64,000 nt of DNA from Rhodoluna sp. KAS3 (lineage in GTDB: Bacteria > Actinomycetota > Actinomycetes > Actinomycetales > Microbacteriaceae). Location of the stretch: the NCBI RefSeq assembly GCF_026000575.1, contig NZ_AP026910.1, forward strand, positions 620,001 through 684,000, given 5' to 3'. Position 1 is the stretch's first letter; the number at the start of each line of letters is the position of its first letter. The position numbers and the translations under genes were made by a program. This document shows positions 27,461 through 37,466 of this stretch, one piece after another. The notes beneath the pieces were generated by a model, which did not search any database, was not told the origin of the DNA, and was given only the letters and a program-made list of their open reading frames with translations.

Positions 27461-29702
27461 AGTTGGAGACTCGATAAACGTCGTACACGGCTTCAATTCT
27501 GCGCACAGCATTGAGCAGGTGCTCTAGAACTGATGCATCGCCCATCTCGAAGACAAATCGACTCAGTGCAACCCTGTCACTTCTGGTTGAAACAGATGCC
27601 GAAAGAATGTTGACGTGGTGCTCAGATAGCACCCTGGTTACATCGGACAGCAGACCGCTTCGGTCCAATGCTTCGATTTGAATTTGAACCAGGAAAAGGC
27701 TCTTTGAGTTTTCTGCCCAGGTGACATCCATGATGCGCTCTGGCTCAAGAATCAGCTGCTCAACATTCTTGCAGTCACGACGATGCACCGAGACGCCGCT
27801 ACCTCTGGTCACAAATCCGACGATGTCATCACCAGGAACCGGCGTGCAGCAACGAGCCAGCTTAACCAGCACATCTGAGTCTCCCCTGACCAGAACGCCG
27901 GCGTCGTTTGATCGTCGGCGATTCACGCTTCTTGGCGCGGTTGGCAGAGTGAAGACTGACTCATCGTGCTCAGTCTCAGAGACGGCTGCAGTCAACTTCT
28001 CTACTACTGACTGAGCTGAAATGTGGTTGTCCCCGATTGCGGCATAAAGCCCCTCGACATCTGGGTATCGAAGTTCACCGGCCAATTTAACGATCTCGTC
28101 AGCTGCCATCAAGCGCTGAAGCGGGAGGTTCTGCTTTCGCATCGCCTTGGCAAGAATTTCTTTGCCGTGCTCGATAGCCTCATCGCGTCGACCGATCGCG
28201 AACCACTGCTTGATCTTTGCTCGTGCTCGCGGTGACTTCACGAAATTCAGCCAGTCCTGGCTTGGTCCGGCATCCGGTGACTTTGACGTAAAGATCTCGA
28301 TTACGTCGCCAGAAACAAGCGCTGTTTCGAGTGGTACCAGACGCCCGTTTACTTTGGCGCCCATCGTTCGATGTCCAACTTCGGTGTGTACAGCGTAGGC
28401 AAAGTCCACTGGGGTAGCGCCACCCGGTAGTCCGATTACCTTGCCCTTTGGTGTGAACACGTAAACCTCTTTGGCACCAATCTCAAACCGTAGAGAATCC
28501 AAGAACTCAGAAGGATCCTGAGTCTCAGCTTGCCAATCGGTTAGGTGCTTTAGCCACGCCAAATCTTCATCAGGAGTCTTCTCAGTGTTGCCGACTTGCT
28601 CTTTGTACTTCCAGTGAGCGGCCACACCGTATTCTGCACGTTGATGCATTTCGTGGGTTCTAATCTGAATCTCAACAGGTCGACCCTGGGGACCCATAAC
28701 CGTGGTGTGCAGGGACTGGTAGAGATTGAACTTCGGCATGGCGATGTAGTCTTTGAAGCGCCCAGGCATTGGGTTCCACCTAGCATGGATAGCACCCAGA
28801 ACCGCGTAGCAATCCTTTACTTCGTTGACCAGCACCCTGATGCCGACGAGGTCGTAGATGTCGTCAAACTCGCGACCACGAACCACCATCTTTTGATAGA
28901 TCGAGTAGTACTGCTTTGGTCGCCCAGCGACCTTGCCCTTGATTCTGGCCTCGCGCAGATCTTCTTCAATCGAGCCGATAACACTCTCAATGAATTCGGC
29001 CCGCTTGGGAGTTCTCTGGGTTACCAGGTTCACGATTTCTTCGTAGACCTTTGGGTACAGCACACCAAAACTTATGTCTTCAAGTTCCCACTTGATGGTG
29101 TTAATTCCCAAACGGTGAGCCAGCGGAGCGTAAATCTCTAAGGTTTCCTGAGCCTTGCGTCGAGCTGACTCTTCCGGGACAAACTTCCAGGTTCTGGCGT
29201 TGTGCAGTCGGTCGGCGAGTTTGATCACTAGGACTCGGATGTCCTTGGACATCGCTACGACCATCTTGCGAACTGTCTCAGCCTGGGCGTGGTCGCCAAA
29301 CTTAACTTTGTCTAGCTTCGTAACACCGTCTACGAGCATGGCTACCTCGGGACCAAAATCCTTAGTGAGCTGCTCCAGCGAATAATCGGTGTCTTCGACG
29401 GTATCGTGCAATAGGGCTGCCGCCAGCGTGACTGGACCAATACCCAATTCGGCCAAAATGTGAGTTACCGCGAGCGGGTGCGTGATGTACGGCTCCCCCG
29501 AGCGCCGCACCTGCGGGCGATGGGCCAGCTCGGCCACCGCAAACGCCCTATCGATGATTGAAAGGTCAGCCTTAGGGTGATTTGCCTTGGCTATACGAAT
29601 AATCTCGTTTAGTTCGGCAGCGTAGGGACCTGATCGAGCAAAAAGTCGCGGCAAACGACTACGAAGAGTGCTGATACTCCCGGTAGGTGTCGAATCTGTC
29701 AT
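27459..29702 (-). CDS. relA: Bifunctional (p)ppGpp synthetase/hydrolase (RelA/SpoT homologue)
   Basis: Makes and degrades the stringent-response alarmone. The 747-residue protein has all domains: HD hydrolase (HD at 99-100 in LLHDTVEDT), synthetase (GRPKQYYSIYQK, REFDDIYDLVGIR, HTTVMGPQGRPVEIQIRT), TGS (KEVYVFTPKGKVIGLP), a zinc-finger-like CC-containing segment (LARCCTPVPGDDIVGF) and a C-terminal ACT domain. Intact HD residues indicate hydrolysis as well as synthesis. It follows secF by 36 nt. The usual actinobacterial apt gene between secF and relA is missing here. Confidence 0.97.
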   Translation of the reverse strand: MTDSTPTGSISTLRSRLPRLFARSGPYAAELNEIIRIAKANHPKADLSIIDRAFAVAELAHRPQVRRSGEPYITHPLAVTHILAELGIGPVTLAAALLHDTVEDTDYSLEQLTKDFGPEVAMLVDGVTKLDKVKFGDHAQAETVRKMVVAMSKDIRVLVIKLADRLHNARTWKFVPEESARRKAQETLEIYAPLAHRLGINTIKWELEDISFGVLYPKVYEEIVNLVTQRTPKRAEFIESVIGSIEEDLREARIKGKVAGRPKQYYSIYQKMVVRGREFDDIYDLVGIRVLVNEVKDCYAVLGAIHARWNPMPGRFKDYIAMPKFNLYQSLHTTVMGPQGRPVEIQIRTHEMHQRAEYGVAAHWKYKEQVGNTEKTPDEDLAWLKHLTDWQAETQDPSEFLDSLRFEIGAKEVYVFTPKGKVIGLPGGATPVDFAYAVHTEVGHRTMGAKVNGRLVPLETALVSGDVIEIFTSKSPDAGPSQDWLNFVKSPRARAKIKQWFAIGRRDEAIEHGKEILAKAMRKQNLPLQRLMAADEIVKLAGELRYPDVEGLYAAIGDNHISAQSVVEKLTAAVSETEHDESVFTLPTAPRSVNRRRSNDAGVLVRGDSDVLVKLARCCTPVPGDDIVGFVTRGSGVSVHRRDCKNVEQLILEPERIMDVTWAENSKSLFLVQIQIEALDRSGLLSDVTRVLSEHHVNILSASVSTRSDRVALSRFVFEMGDASVLEHLLNAVRRIEAVYDVYRVSN

Positions 29703-29738
29703 CGTGCCCTATCTCTCTCTTTAGGACAGCCTAACAAT

Positions 29739-30710
29739 TTATGCTTGGGCGACTGCCTTAGCCGAAGCCTTGGCATACTTTGGCTCACCTTCACGTAGCT
29801 GGCTGTAAAGCGGAGCCGCGATGAAGATTGTGGAGTAGGTACCCACGGCGATACCGATGAACAAGGCCAATGCGATGTCGCGGAGTGTTCCGGCACCGAG
29901 AAGCACTGCACCGATGACCAAAATTGCAGCGACAGGCAGCACGGCAACGACCGAGGTGTTGATTGAACGCACTAGTGTCTGGTTGATTGCAAAGTTAACC
30001 TGACCTGCAAAGGTCTTGGTGTCGCTGTGCTCGACATCGATTGTGTTCTCACGAATCTTGTCAAAGACCACAACGGTGTCATAAAGCGAGTAACCAAGAA
30101 TGGTCAGGAATCCAATCACTGCCGCAGGAGTCACTTCCATGCCGAATGCTCCGTAAACACCAGCTGTGATGATCAAGTCGTGTGCCAGAGCGGCAACAGC
30201 TGCAATAGACATCTTGAGGGTTCTGAAGTAGAGCGCCATAAATACTGCCGCTAATCCTACGAATACCAAAAGGCCGTTGATGGCCTTGCCTGTAATGTCA
30301 GAACCCCAGTTGGCTCCAACGAAAGAGCTTGCTACCGCTGAGCTGTCAACCTTGTAGGCGTTTGCCAAGGCAACTCGAACCTCTTCTGACTCGGTGTCAG
30401 ACAACTGCTCGGTCTGAATGCGAATGCTATCGGTGCCGACGTTTGAAACAAGAGTTTCTACCTCTGGAACAACGCTTCTGACTGCATCAGTAGCAAGTTG
30501 CTGTGAAGTCGACGCTGCTCCTGCAACGCGGAATTCAGAACCACCACGGAATTCAATACCAAAATTGAAACCACCGCGAAGGGTAGGAATGAGAACTGCA
30601 AGAACAATCATGACTGCAGCGATTGAGTACCAGAGCTTGCGGCGACCGACAAAGTCGATTGAGCGCTTTCCGGTGTAAAGAGCGTTTCCGAACTCACCGA
30701 ATCTTGACAT
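29739..30710 (-). CDS. secF: Protein translocase subunit SecF
   Basis: Membrane partner of SecD that uses the proton gradient to assist Sec export. The 323-residue protein has six predicted transmembrane segments, the FNFGIEFRGGSEFRV periplasmic-domain start, and the conserved GYSLYDTVVVFDKIREN motif in the second half. Its ATG overlaps the secD stop by one base (TAATG). It lies in the yajC-secD-secF block. Confidence 0.97.
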   Translation of the reverse strand: MSRFGEFGNALYTGKRSIDFVGRRKLWYSIAAVMIVLAVLIPTLRGGFNFGIEFRGGSEFRVAGAASTSQQLATDAVRSVVPEVETLVSNVGTDSIRIQTEQLSDTESEEVRVALANAYKVDSSAVASSFVGANWGSDITGKAINGLLVFVGLAAVFMALYFRTLKMSIAAVAALAHDLIITAGVYGAFGMEVTPAAVIGFLTILGYSLYDTVVVFDKIRENTIDVEHSDTKTFAGQVNFAINQTLVRSINTSVVAVLPVAAILVIGAVLLGAGTLRDIALALFIGIAVGTYSTIFIAAPLYSQLREGEPKYAKASAKAVAQA

Positions 30711-32422
30711 TACTTGGTCTCCCCCGACTTGATTGCGCCAAGCTCGGCGGCCTTGCGCTCTGCAATCGTCTGACGCTTATTTGCTTCTTTTGAGGCCTTA
30801 GCAGCCTTGGTCGCCGGAACCACGGCTGCGGTTCTAAATTGGCCACGACCCACGTAACCAGATGCGCCAAGCGCTTTGGCGTCGAAGCCTGACCAAGGGC
30901 TGCCTGAGCTGAAGAACTTCGTCTTCACCAAAAGCTGAAGAATCGGGTGGGTAAACAGAATCGCGATACCCAAGTCGACCAATGTGGTTAGACCTAGTGT
31001 GTAGGCGAATCCGCGAACGTTTCCAACAGTCAAAAGGTAAAGCACAACTGCGGCGAGGAGACTTACGCTTCCGGAAACCAAAATTGTGCGCTGAGCTCGC
31101 TTCCATCCGGCATCAACTGCTGCCGCGATACTGCGTCCGTCTCGAATTTCGTCTCGAACGCGTTCAAAGTAAACAATGAATGAGTCGGCAGTGATACCAA
31201 TCGCAACGATCAAACCGGCAACACCTGCCAGCGATAGTCGGTAACCCTGACGCCACGATAGGAGTGCGATTAGAAGGTAGACAACCAAGGCCGCGACTGC
31301 CAACGAGCCAACAGTAACGACAGCCAGACCGCGGTACTGGAAGATCGAATAGATGACAACAAGTAGCAGACCGATGGCTCCGGCCAATAGACCGCTTGCC
31401 AACTGCTCAGAACCTAGGGTTGCTGAGATGTTCTCCTGGCTCTGAACCTCGAATGAGATTGGCAAAGCACCGTACTTTAGCTGGTCTGACAAAGATTTTG
31501 CAGTCTCGCTGTTGAACGAACCAGTGATTTGAGCAGAGCCGTTGCTGATTACCGCATTGGTTGATGGTGCAGTAATTACGTATCCATCAAGGGTGATAGC
31601 AAATTGGTTTCTAGGTTCAGTCAGCGGGAAAAGTCGCTCTGTTACCGCAGCAAACTGCTTGGTACCCTCCGCGTCGAACTCAAGGTTCACTGCCCAGGTG
31701 TTGGTGGTTGCACCGGTAGAAGTGGTTACTGTTCCAGCAGTTGAGTCGCTAACTGTGCTGCCGTCGATCTCAACTGGACCGAGGATGAACTTCTGGTAAC
31801 CAGTGGTGTCACATGTAATAAGCGGTTGTGCAGGGTCGTCCACCTGACCAGCCTCACGGAATGCCGATGAGCAGTCCAAGGCGTCGTAGGTTGCCTGTAG
31901 CTCTGGAGTAATCCATGCGACATCGCTAGCGTCTGTTGGGCTGGCACTTGGTGCTGCCTCTGCAGAAGCTGATGGGCTTGGGCTAGCCGATGAACCATCA
32001 GTTGCGCCAACCGAAGTAGAGACACCCTGAGAGGTGACTAGAACCGGACGGAACTCAAGTCGGGCGCTGCTGCGGATTAACTTGAGTGTGTTTTCATCAG
32101 GTGTACCAGGGATCTCAACAGTGATGTTTGAATCGCCAGATGTCTTGACTGAGGCTTCGGAGACACCGCTGGCGTCTACACGCTGACGAATGATCGATAC
32201 GGCCTGGGCCAATTGCTCATCGGTGACCTTTTCGCCATCGGCAAGCAACGGTGCCAAGATGATCGAAGTTCCGCCTTGGAGGTCCAAAGCTAACTTAGGT
32301 GTGAACGAAGCACCTGCGCCTGTGGCTGAACCCAGCCCAATTAGACCGGCAAGGATAGCGATTACCGCTCCCAGCCAGCTCAAGCGTTTAACAGCGCTCT
32401 TTGTTACTCCAGAGTCAGACAT
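30710..32422 (-). CDS. secD: Protein translocase subunit SecD
   Basis: Six-helix membrane subunit of the Sec accessory complex. The 570-residue protein shows LALDLQGGTSIIL, the P1 domain, the signature GSLFQYRG-like helix (IYSIFQYRGLAVVTVG), and DSFIVYFERVRDEIRDG in the second half. A low-complexity Ser/Ala/Pro stretch (about residues 145-165) interrupts the external domain, a feature of actinobacterial SecD. A basic C-terminal tail (KAAKASKEANKRQTIAERKA) follows the last helix. Confidence 0.97.
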   Translation of the reverse strand: MSDSGVTKSAVKRLSWLGAVIAILAGLIGLGSATGAGASFTPKLALDLQGGTSIILAPLLADGEKVTDEQLAQAVSIIRQRVDASGVSEASVKTSGDSNITVEIPGTPDENTLKLIRSSARLEFRPVLVTSQGVSTSVGATDGSSASPSPSASAEAAPSASPTDASDVAWITPELQATYDALDCSSAFREAGQVDDPAQPLITCDTTGYQKFILGPVEIDGSTVSDSTAGTVTTSTGATTNTWAVNLEFDAEGTKQFAAVTERLFPLTEPRNQFAITLDGYVITAPSTNAVISNGSAQITGSFNSETAKSLSDQLKYGALPISFEVQSQENISATLGSEQLASGLLAGAIGLLLVVIYSIFQYRGLAVVTVGSLAVAALVVYLLIALLSWRQGYRLSLAGVAGLIVAIGITADSFIVYFERVRDEIRDGRSIAAAVDAGWKRAQRTILVSGSVSLLAAVVLYLLTVGNVRGFAYTLGLTTLVDLGIAILFTHPILQLLVKTKFFSSGSPWSGFDAKALGASGYVGRGQFRTAAVVPATKAAKASKEANKRQTIAERKAAELGAIKSGETK

Positions 32423-32451
32423 TTTGGATCCCCTTGTTCCTGAAAAATCTA

Positions 32452-32853
32452 TTACTTAGCGGCTGGCTTTTTTGCAGCAGGCTTAGCGGCCGGCTTGGCT
32501 GCCGCCTTTGCTGCTGGCTTTGCCGGAGCCTTCTTCGCTGCAGTTGCAGTGGCTGCAGCCTTTGCGGCAGGCTTCTTGGCCGCTGGCTTAGCAACTGGTG
32601 CCGCTGCATCTACTGAACGGATTGCAGCCTTGGCAACAGTAAGTTTGGTGCCCGGAGTGGTCTCAAGGATCATGCGGTCGTCTTCAAGTGAAACAATTTC
32701 ACCAATGATGCCGCTGTAAAGAGTTACGGAAGCGCCGACGGTGATTTTGGCCTGAAGTTCAGCTGCCTGCTTCTTGCGCTTGCGAGAGTTGTTGAACATC
32801 ATGGCAATCAATACTGCAAGTGCTACGTATAGGAAAATCTCTTGGACTGGCAT
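32452..32853 (-). CDS. yajC: Preprotein translocase subunit YajC with a Lys/Ala/Pro tail
   Basis: Single-span membrane protein associated with SecDF. With the ATG at 32853 it has 133 residues: transmembrane helix at about 5-22, RKRKKQ basic patch, the compact YajC domain (MxxGASVTLYSGIIGEIVSLEDDRMILET...), then an unusual tail from residue 83 to the end made almost only of Ala, Lys and Pro (13 Lys, no acidic residue), like a histone H1 tail. The upstream open frame extending to 32910 is not needed. It lies directly upstream of secD. Confidence 0.92.
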   Translation of the reverse strand: MPVQEIFLYVALAVLIAMMFNNSRKRKKQAAELQAKITVGASVTLYSGIIGEIVSLEDDRMILETTPGTKLTVAKAAIRSVDAAAPVAKPAAKKPAAKAAATATAAKKAPAKPAAKAAAKPAAKPAAKKPAAK

Positions 32854-32931
32854 TACGAACCGATCTATATCAGGAAGACAAAATAAACGACGCCCTTGGC
32901 GTCTCGACAATCATACTTTACGAACGCCGGA

Positions 32932-33933
32932 TTATTGGTTATCTAGGGCTGGTAGCCCGAGGTGGCGGAGCCCAGCATTCGTAATGACCCGACCCTTTGC
33001 AGTGCGTGAAATTAGACCCAGTCTTACCAAGAAAGGTTCCACGACCGATTCGATTGTGTCTGGCTCTTCGCCGATCGCAGCAGAGAGTGTAGAAAGGCCG
33101 ACCGGCTTCATCTCAAATTTGTGGGCTAGCGTGTCCAGAATCGAACGATCTAGTCGGTCAAGACCAAGCTGGTCAACCTCGTAAAGGGCCAAGGCGCTTT
33201 GAGTGAGGGCAACATCGATGGACTCTGACTTTGCGACAAGCGCATAGTCTCTGACTCGACGGAGAAGCCTATTTGCAATTCGCGGCGTGCCTCGGCTTCG
33301 TGAAGAGATTTCACTCAGAGCCTTGGGTGCTGCGGTGATTCCAAGTTTCTCAGCTGCTCTGTGAAGGACCCGTGTCAGCTCCTCGTCCGTATAAAACTCC
33401 ATGTTTGCTGTGAAACCAAATCGGTCACGCAGCGGATTAGGCAGCATTCCGGAACGCGTTGTAGCCCCAACGAGGGTAAATGGAGAGATATCGAGTGGAA
33501 TCGAAGTGGCACCCGGGCCCTTTCCAACCATTACATCAACGCGGAAGTCCTCCATGGCAAGGTAGAGCATTTCCTCAGCCGAGCGTGACATGCGGTGGAT
33601 TTCATCGATAAAGAGAACTTCGCCAGGGGCCAGGGAGGACAGGATTGACGCTAGGTCGCCTGCGTTTTGAATTGTCGGCCCCGAAGTAAGGCGCAGTGAC
33701 TGCCCACTTTCGTGAGCGATGATCATTGCAAGTGTGGTTTTACCCAGACCGGGAGGTCCCGCAAGAAGGATGTGGTCTGAGGTACGGTTTTGAATCCGGG
33801 CGGCTTCAAGTATTAGTGATAGTTGGGCACGGACTTTTTCTTGACCAACAAATTCCTGTAAGGACTTTGGCCGCAACGTCGACTCAAAAGCTAGTTCACT
33901 TTCGCCGCTAACTTGAGAACTCAGTTCGCTCAC
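32932..33933 (-). CDS. ruvB: Holliday junction branch-migration ATPase RuvB
   Basis: Hexameric AAA+ motor of the RuvABC recombination complex. The 333-residue protein has Walker [10 protein letters not shown] (about 58-66), Walker [10 protein letters not shown], and the RuvB signature [20 protein letters not shown], with a winged-helix C-terminus. It starts with GTG overlapping the ruvA stop by one base (TAGTG). Confidence 0.98.
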   Translation of the reverse strand: MSELSSQVSGESELAFESTLRPKSLQEFVGQEKVRAQLSLILEAARIQNRTSDHILLAGPPGLGKTTLAMIIAHESGQSLRLTSGPTIQNAGDLASILSSLAPGEVLFIDEIHRMSRSAEEMLYLAMEDFRVDVMVGKGPGATSIPLDISPFTLVGATTRSGMLPNPLRDRFGFTANMEFYTDEELTRVLHRAAEKLGITAAPKALSEISSRSRGTPRIANRLLRRVRDYALVAKSESIDVALTQSALALYEVDQLGLDRLDRSILDTLAHKFEMKPVGLSTLSAAIGEEPDTIESVVEPFLVRLGLISRTAKGRVITNAGLRHLGLPALDNQ

Positions 33934-34532
33934 TACGCACCCACCGACTTACCTTTGCCCAAATCAGCCAAGGCCGCTTTGAGTAGCCCGGCATCACTCA
34001 AGTCTGGGGCATCGGTCAAAACACGCTTGAGAGAATCTTCAGCCAACTTATTGGTCCACCCAAGACCGATGAGCGCTTCGAGCACTACATCTGTCGAACG
34101 AATAGTGGTCTTTTCGCTTTCGTTAGTCGATGTGACTCCGATTTTGCCCGCCAATGAAATGCAGATGAGTTTGGCGGTTTTAGGTCCGATTCCGCTAATC
34201 GCCCTAAAAGTTGAGTCATTCTGACTTGCAACTGACTCTGCGATTTGGTTGACACTTAGCCCACTTAAGACAGCGAGAGCCGATTTTGGTCCGACGCCAC
34301 TCACGCTTCTGAGGAGTTCGAATGTCGAGCGCTCTTCCTCGGTCAGAAATCCGAAAAGTTGCATGGCATCCTCGCGGACAATCATCGAGGTTAGAAATTC
34401 AACGTCTGCGCCTTCACTGAGCGAAACAGCGGTGTTTGGGGTGATGGCCACCAAATAACCGACGCCGTTTACATCTACGACGCACTGGTTGAGGTTTAGA
34501 AAGCGGCAAAATCCGCGCAGAGAAGCAATCAC
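33933..34532 (-). CDS. ruvA: Holliday junction DNA-binding protein RuvA
   Basis: Tetrameric junction-recognition subunit. The 199-residue protein has the OB-fold start (IASLRGFC... [11 protein letters not shown]), the helix-hairpin-helix motifs [18 protein letters not shown] and [15 protein letters not shown], and a C-terminal RuvB-binding domain ([17 protein letters not shown]). It starts with GTG at 34532, 13 nt after ruvC. Confidence 0.97.
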   Translation of the reverse strand: MIASLRGFCRFLNLNQCVVDVNGVGYLVAITPNTAVSLSEGADVEFLTSMIVREDAMQLFGFLTEEERSTFELLRSVSGVGPKSALAVLSGLSVNQIAESVASQNDSTFRAISGIGPKTAKLICISLAGKIGVTSTNESEKTTIRSTDVVLEALIGLGWTNKLAEDSLKRVLTDAPDLSDAGLLKAALADLGKGKSVGA

Positions 34533-34545
34533 GCTCCCAGACTAA

Positions 34546-35106
34546 CTAACTAACTTGATTCTTCGCTGACTTGATAGCCGTGTGCCAAGCTTTCTGGGCT
34601 GGAGTAAGCGTGCCTCCAGATTCGATAACTCCCCCGCGCCACGCATGACATATTGCAATGGCCAGTGAGTCTGCTGCATCCGCAGGTTTAGGAACTTCGG
34701 CCAGTCCAAGAATTTTGGCCACCATGTTACCGACCTGTGCTTTGTCAGCGCGACCAGAACCAGTCACCGCTGCTTTCACCTCGGTGGGTGTGTGCATGAC
34801 AACTGGAATTCCGTGCTTCTCAGCAAGGTACATAACGATCCCGCTGATTTGAGCTGTTCCCATAACGCTTCGCAGATTGGCCTGTGAGAAAACTCGCTCA
34901 ATTGCTAGGGCGTTTGGCTTATGCAGCGCAATTAGCCCCTCAATTTCAGTTGCTAATTGGTGAAGGCGAACCGGAAGGTCATCTGCTGTGCTGCTCCGGA
35001 GAGTATCGACGGCTATGAAACTTACCTTTTTTGAGGCACCAAGCTCAACTACTCCAACACCACATCGAGTTAGACCGGGGTCTACTCCCATGATGCGGGT
35101 GGTCAA
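34546..35106 (-). CDS. ruvC: Crossover junction endodeoxyribonuclease RuvC
   Basis: Resolves Holliday junctions by paired nicks. The 186-residue RNase H-fold protein has its acidic residues at Asp9 (GVDPGLTR), Glu70 (AIERVFSQ) and Asp143/Asp146 (DAADSLAIA). The start is TTG at 35106 (TTRIMGVDPG), three nt after the yebC stop; an internal ATG five codons later is possible but would shorten the first strand. Confidence 0.96.
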   Translation of the reverse strand: MTTRIMGVDPGLTRCGVGVVELGASKKVSFIAVDTLRSSTADDLPVRLHQLATEIEGLIALHKPNALAIERVFSQANLRSVMGTAQISGIVMYLAEKHGIPVVMHTPTEVKAAVTGSGRADKAQVGNMVAKILGLAEVPKPADAADSLAIAICHAWRGGVIESGGTLTPAQKAWHTAIKSAKNQVS

Positions 35107-35108
35107 TG

Positions 35109-35867
35109 TTAGTCCTGCTCTAGTTCGGCCAAGACTTCTGGTGACATGTCAAAGTTCGAGTAGACGTTCTGCACTTCGTCACAGTCTTCCAGGGCATCGA
35201 TCAGGGCAATAACCTTGCGGGCGGTGTCCGCGTCGACCTGAATAGGCATCGATGATATGAACTCCACATCCGCAGACTCGTAGTCGATTCCGGCGGCCTG
35301 CAGAGCGGTTCGAACAGCAACCATTGAGCTTGGGTCAGTGGTTATGACGAACTGCTCGCCGCGATCTTCAACGTCATCGATGCCAACCTCTAGGACAGCG
35401 TCAAGAATGCTGTCCTCGTTGGTGCCGTCTGCCTTAGCCACAACAATTACACCCTTGCGGCTGAACTGGTACGAAACAGAACCAGGGTCAGCCATAGTGC
35501 CGTTGTTGCGTGACACTGCGAGTCTGACCTCAGCAGCAGCACGGTTTTTGTTGTCGGTTAGACATTCGATCAGGATTGCGACTCCGTTTGGACCGTAACC
35601 CTCATACATGATGTTCTGATACTCAACTGCATCAGCGCCAACACCAGAACCGCGCTTGATTGCTCGCTCGATGTTGTCGTTTGGCAGTGAGCTCTTACGG
35701 CCTTTTTGAACGGCATCGTACAGAGTCGGGTTTCCGTCTAGATCTGGACCACCCAGGCGCGCAGCTACTTCAATGTTCTTAATCAGCTTTGCAAAAAGCT
35801 TGGCACGACGACCATCGATTACAGCTTTTTTGTGCTTGGTGGTTGCCCATTTGGAGTGGCCGGACAT
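35109..35867 (-). CDS. yebC: YebC/PmpR family regulatory or translation-associated protein
   Basis: The 252-residue protein opens with [21 protein letters not shown], the hallmark of the YebC family, and contains [11 protein letters not shown] and the [13 protein letters not shown] segment. Members have been described as transcriptional regulators and, more recently, as ribosome-associated factors that relieve stalling; sequence alone does not choose. It sits immediately upstream of ruvC, as in most bacteria, and has a TAGGAG ribosome binding site. Confidence 0.95.
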   Translation of the reverse strand: MSGHSKWATTKHKKAVIDGRRAKLFAKLIKNIEVAARLGGPDLDGNPTLYDAVQKGRKSSLPNDNIERAIKRGSGVGADAVEYQNIMYEGYGPNGVAILIECLTDNKNRAAAEVRLAVSRNNGTMADPGSVSYQFSRKGVIVVAKADGTNEDSILDAVLEVGIDDVEDRGEQFVITTDPSSMVAVRTALQAAGIDYESADVEFISSMPIQVDADTARKVIALIDALEDCDEVQNVYSNFDMSPEVLAELEQD

Positions 35868-35909
35868 AGTGCTCCTAGAGTACGGATTGATTTGCTACAA
35901 GTTTAGGCG

Positions 35910-36497
35910 CTAGTGCGCGGTTCTCACGGTCTTTGCGAACAAGGCGTGGATTCGATTCTCGCCAGTTACTTCGGGGTGAAACGAGATCCCGAGGGCATTA
36001 TTCTGTCGCACTCCAACCACGCGGCCATCCGGCAGCTGTGACAAAACCTCAACTTCGTTGCCGACGCGCTCCACAATCGGTGCCCGGATAAAGGCCGCAT
36101 GCACAGCGCCTTCGACACCGACAAAATCAAGGTCAGCTTCGAAGGAATCTAGTTGGTTGCCAAAGGCATTTCTACGCACCGAAACGTCCAAACCACCGAA
36201 GCTGGCCTGATCGGATGTTCCGTCAATGATCTCGCTCGCCAGCATGATTAGCCCAGCACAGGTACCAAAAACCGGAAATCCGTTGGCGATTTTTGCCTTG
36301 ATTGGCTCGTAAAGCTCGTAGGCAACGGCCAGTTTGTGAATCACGGTTGATTCGCCACCCGGAATAATCAAACCGCTAACGGACTCGAGTTCTTGAGGAG
36401 TCCGCACGTAACGGTTCTCTAGCCCAAGGGAATCCAGGGTTTGCGCGTGCTCTCGAAAATCTCCTTGAAGCGAGAGGACGCCAATCGGTAGCGACAA
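35910..36497 (-). CDS. pdxT: Pyridoxal 5'-phosphate synthase glutaminase subunit PdxT
   Basis: Supplies ammonia from glutamine to PdxS for vitamin B6 synthesis. The 195-residue class I amidotransferase has the triad Cys80 (FGTCAGLIM), and His/Glu in ISFHPEVTG, plus the GGESTVIHKL motif. The start is TTG at 36497, one base after the pdxS stop, so translation is coupled. The pair with pdxS identifies the DXP-independent B6 route. Confidence 0.96.
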   Translation of the reverse strand: MSLPIGVLSLQGDFREHAQTLDSLGLENRYVRTPQELESVSGLIIPGGESTVIHKLAVAYELYEPIKAKIANGFPVFGTCAGLIMLASEIIDGTSDQASFGGLDVSVRRNAFGNQLDSFEADLDFVGVEGAVHAAFIRAPIVERVGNEVEVLSQLPDGRVVGVRQNNALGISFHPEVTGENRIHALFAKTVRTAH

Positions 36498-36498
36498 C

Positions 36499-37404
36499 TT
36501 ACCAGCCGCGCTCCGCCAAGCGGTGAGGAGCTGGGAGGTCGCTTACGTTGATTCCAACCATCGCCTCTCCCAGGCCGCGGCTAACTTCGGCCAAAACTGC
36601 TGGGTCGTTGTAGAAGGTGGTCGCCTTCACGATGGCCTTGGCGCGCTCGGATGGGTTTCCAGACTTGAAAATACCTGAACCAACGAAGACTCCGTCGGCA
36701 CCCATCTGCATCATTAGTGCGGCGTCTGCAGGAGTTGCAACACCACCAGCAACGAACATCACTACTGGAAGTTTGCCGGTAGCAGCAACTTCACAGACCA
36801 AATCGTATGGTGCCTGAAGTTCTTTAGCGGCCACATAAAGCTCATCTGGGTTCTTGGCAGCTAGTGCGCGTATCTCAGAGCTGATGGTGCGAATGTGCTT
36901 CATGGCCTCAGAGACGTCACCGGTTCCGGCTTCACCCTTTGAGCGAATCATCGCTGCACCTTCGGTAACGCGGCGAAGCGCCTCACCTAGGTTGGTTGCG
37001 CCACAAACAAATGGCACGTCAAACTTCCACTTATCAATGTGGTTCACGTAGTCAGCTGGGCTTAGCACCTCAGACTCATCGATGTAGTCAACACCCAACT
37101 GCTGAAGAATTTGGGCCTCAACAAAGTGGCCAATACGGGCCTTTGCCATAACTGGAATCGAAACTGCACTGATAATTCCGTCAATCATGTCTGGGTCAGA
37201 CATGCGGGATACGCCACCCTGGGCACGGATGTCCGCAGGAACTCGCTCCAAAGCCATAACCGCGACTGCACCGGCATCCTCGGCAATCTTTGCCTGCTCT
37301 GGTGTGACCACGTCCATGATCACACCGCCCTTCATCATTTCGGCTAGGCCGCGCTTGACTAGTGGGGTTCCGGTATTTGGGCGTGATGATTTAGATTCAG
37401 TCAT
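36499..37404 (-). CDS. pdxS: Pyridoxal 5'-phosphate synthase synthase subunit PdxS
   Basis: Condenses ribose 5-phosphate, glyceraldehyde 3-phosphate and ammonia into PLP. The 301-residue TIM barrel shows [17 protein letters not shown], the catalytic Lys in [16 protein letters not shown], and [30 protein letters not shown]. It precedes pdxT. A TAGGAT box ends six nt before its ATG and there is no ribosome binding site, which suggests a leaderless transcript beginning here. Confidence 0.98.
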   Translation of the reverse strand: MTESKSSRPNTGTPLVKRGLAEMMKGGVIMDVVTPEQAKIAEDAGAVAVMALERVPADIRAQGGVSRMSDPDMIDGIISAVSIPVMAKARIGHFVEAQILQQLGVDYIDESEVLSPADYVNHIDKWKFDVPFVCGATNLGEALRRVTEGAAMIRSKGEAGTGDVSEAMKHIRTISSEIRALAAKNPDELYVAAKELQAPYDLVCEVAATGKLPVVMFVAGGVATPADAALMMQMGADGVFVGSGIFKSGNPSERAKAIVKATTFYNDPAVLAEVSRGLGEAMVGINVSDLPAPHRLAERGW

Positions 37405-37410
37405 AGTGCA

Positions 37411-37416
37411 ATCCTA
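37411..37416 (-). promoter_or_regulatory. Candidate leaderless promoter of pdxS (-10 box)
   Basis: TAGGAT on the minus strand with exactly 6 nt before the pdxS ATG. No ribosome binding site and no clear -35 hexamer. It lies in the 62-nt gap after the HIT gene. Confidence 0.5.
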
Positions 37417-37466
37417 AACTGCCCACCGCGCTGACCTATTCCGGTTAGTGCGTTATTGTCCTCGAA

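Noticed and set aside
28596-29141. 181-codon plus-strand open frame
   Set aside because: Antisense to the relA synthetase domain; shadow frame.
32455-32607. Tandem DNA repeat or CRISPR-like array in yajC
   Set aside because: The repetition comes from codons for a Lys/Ala/Pro tail, without regular repeat and spacer units.
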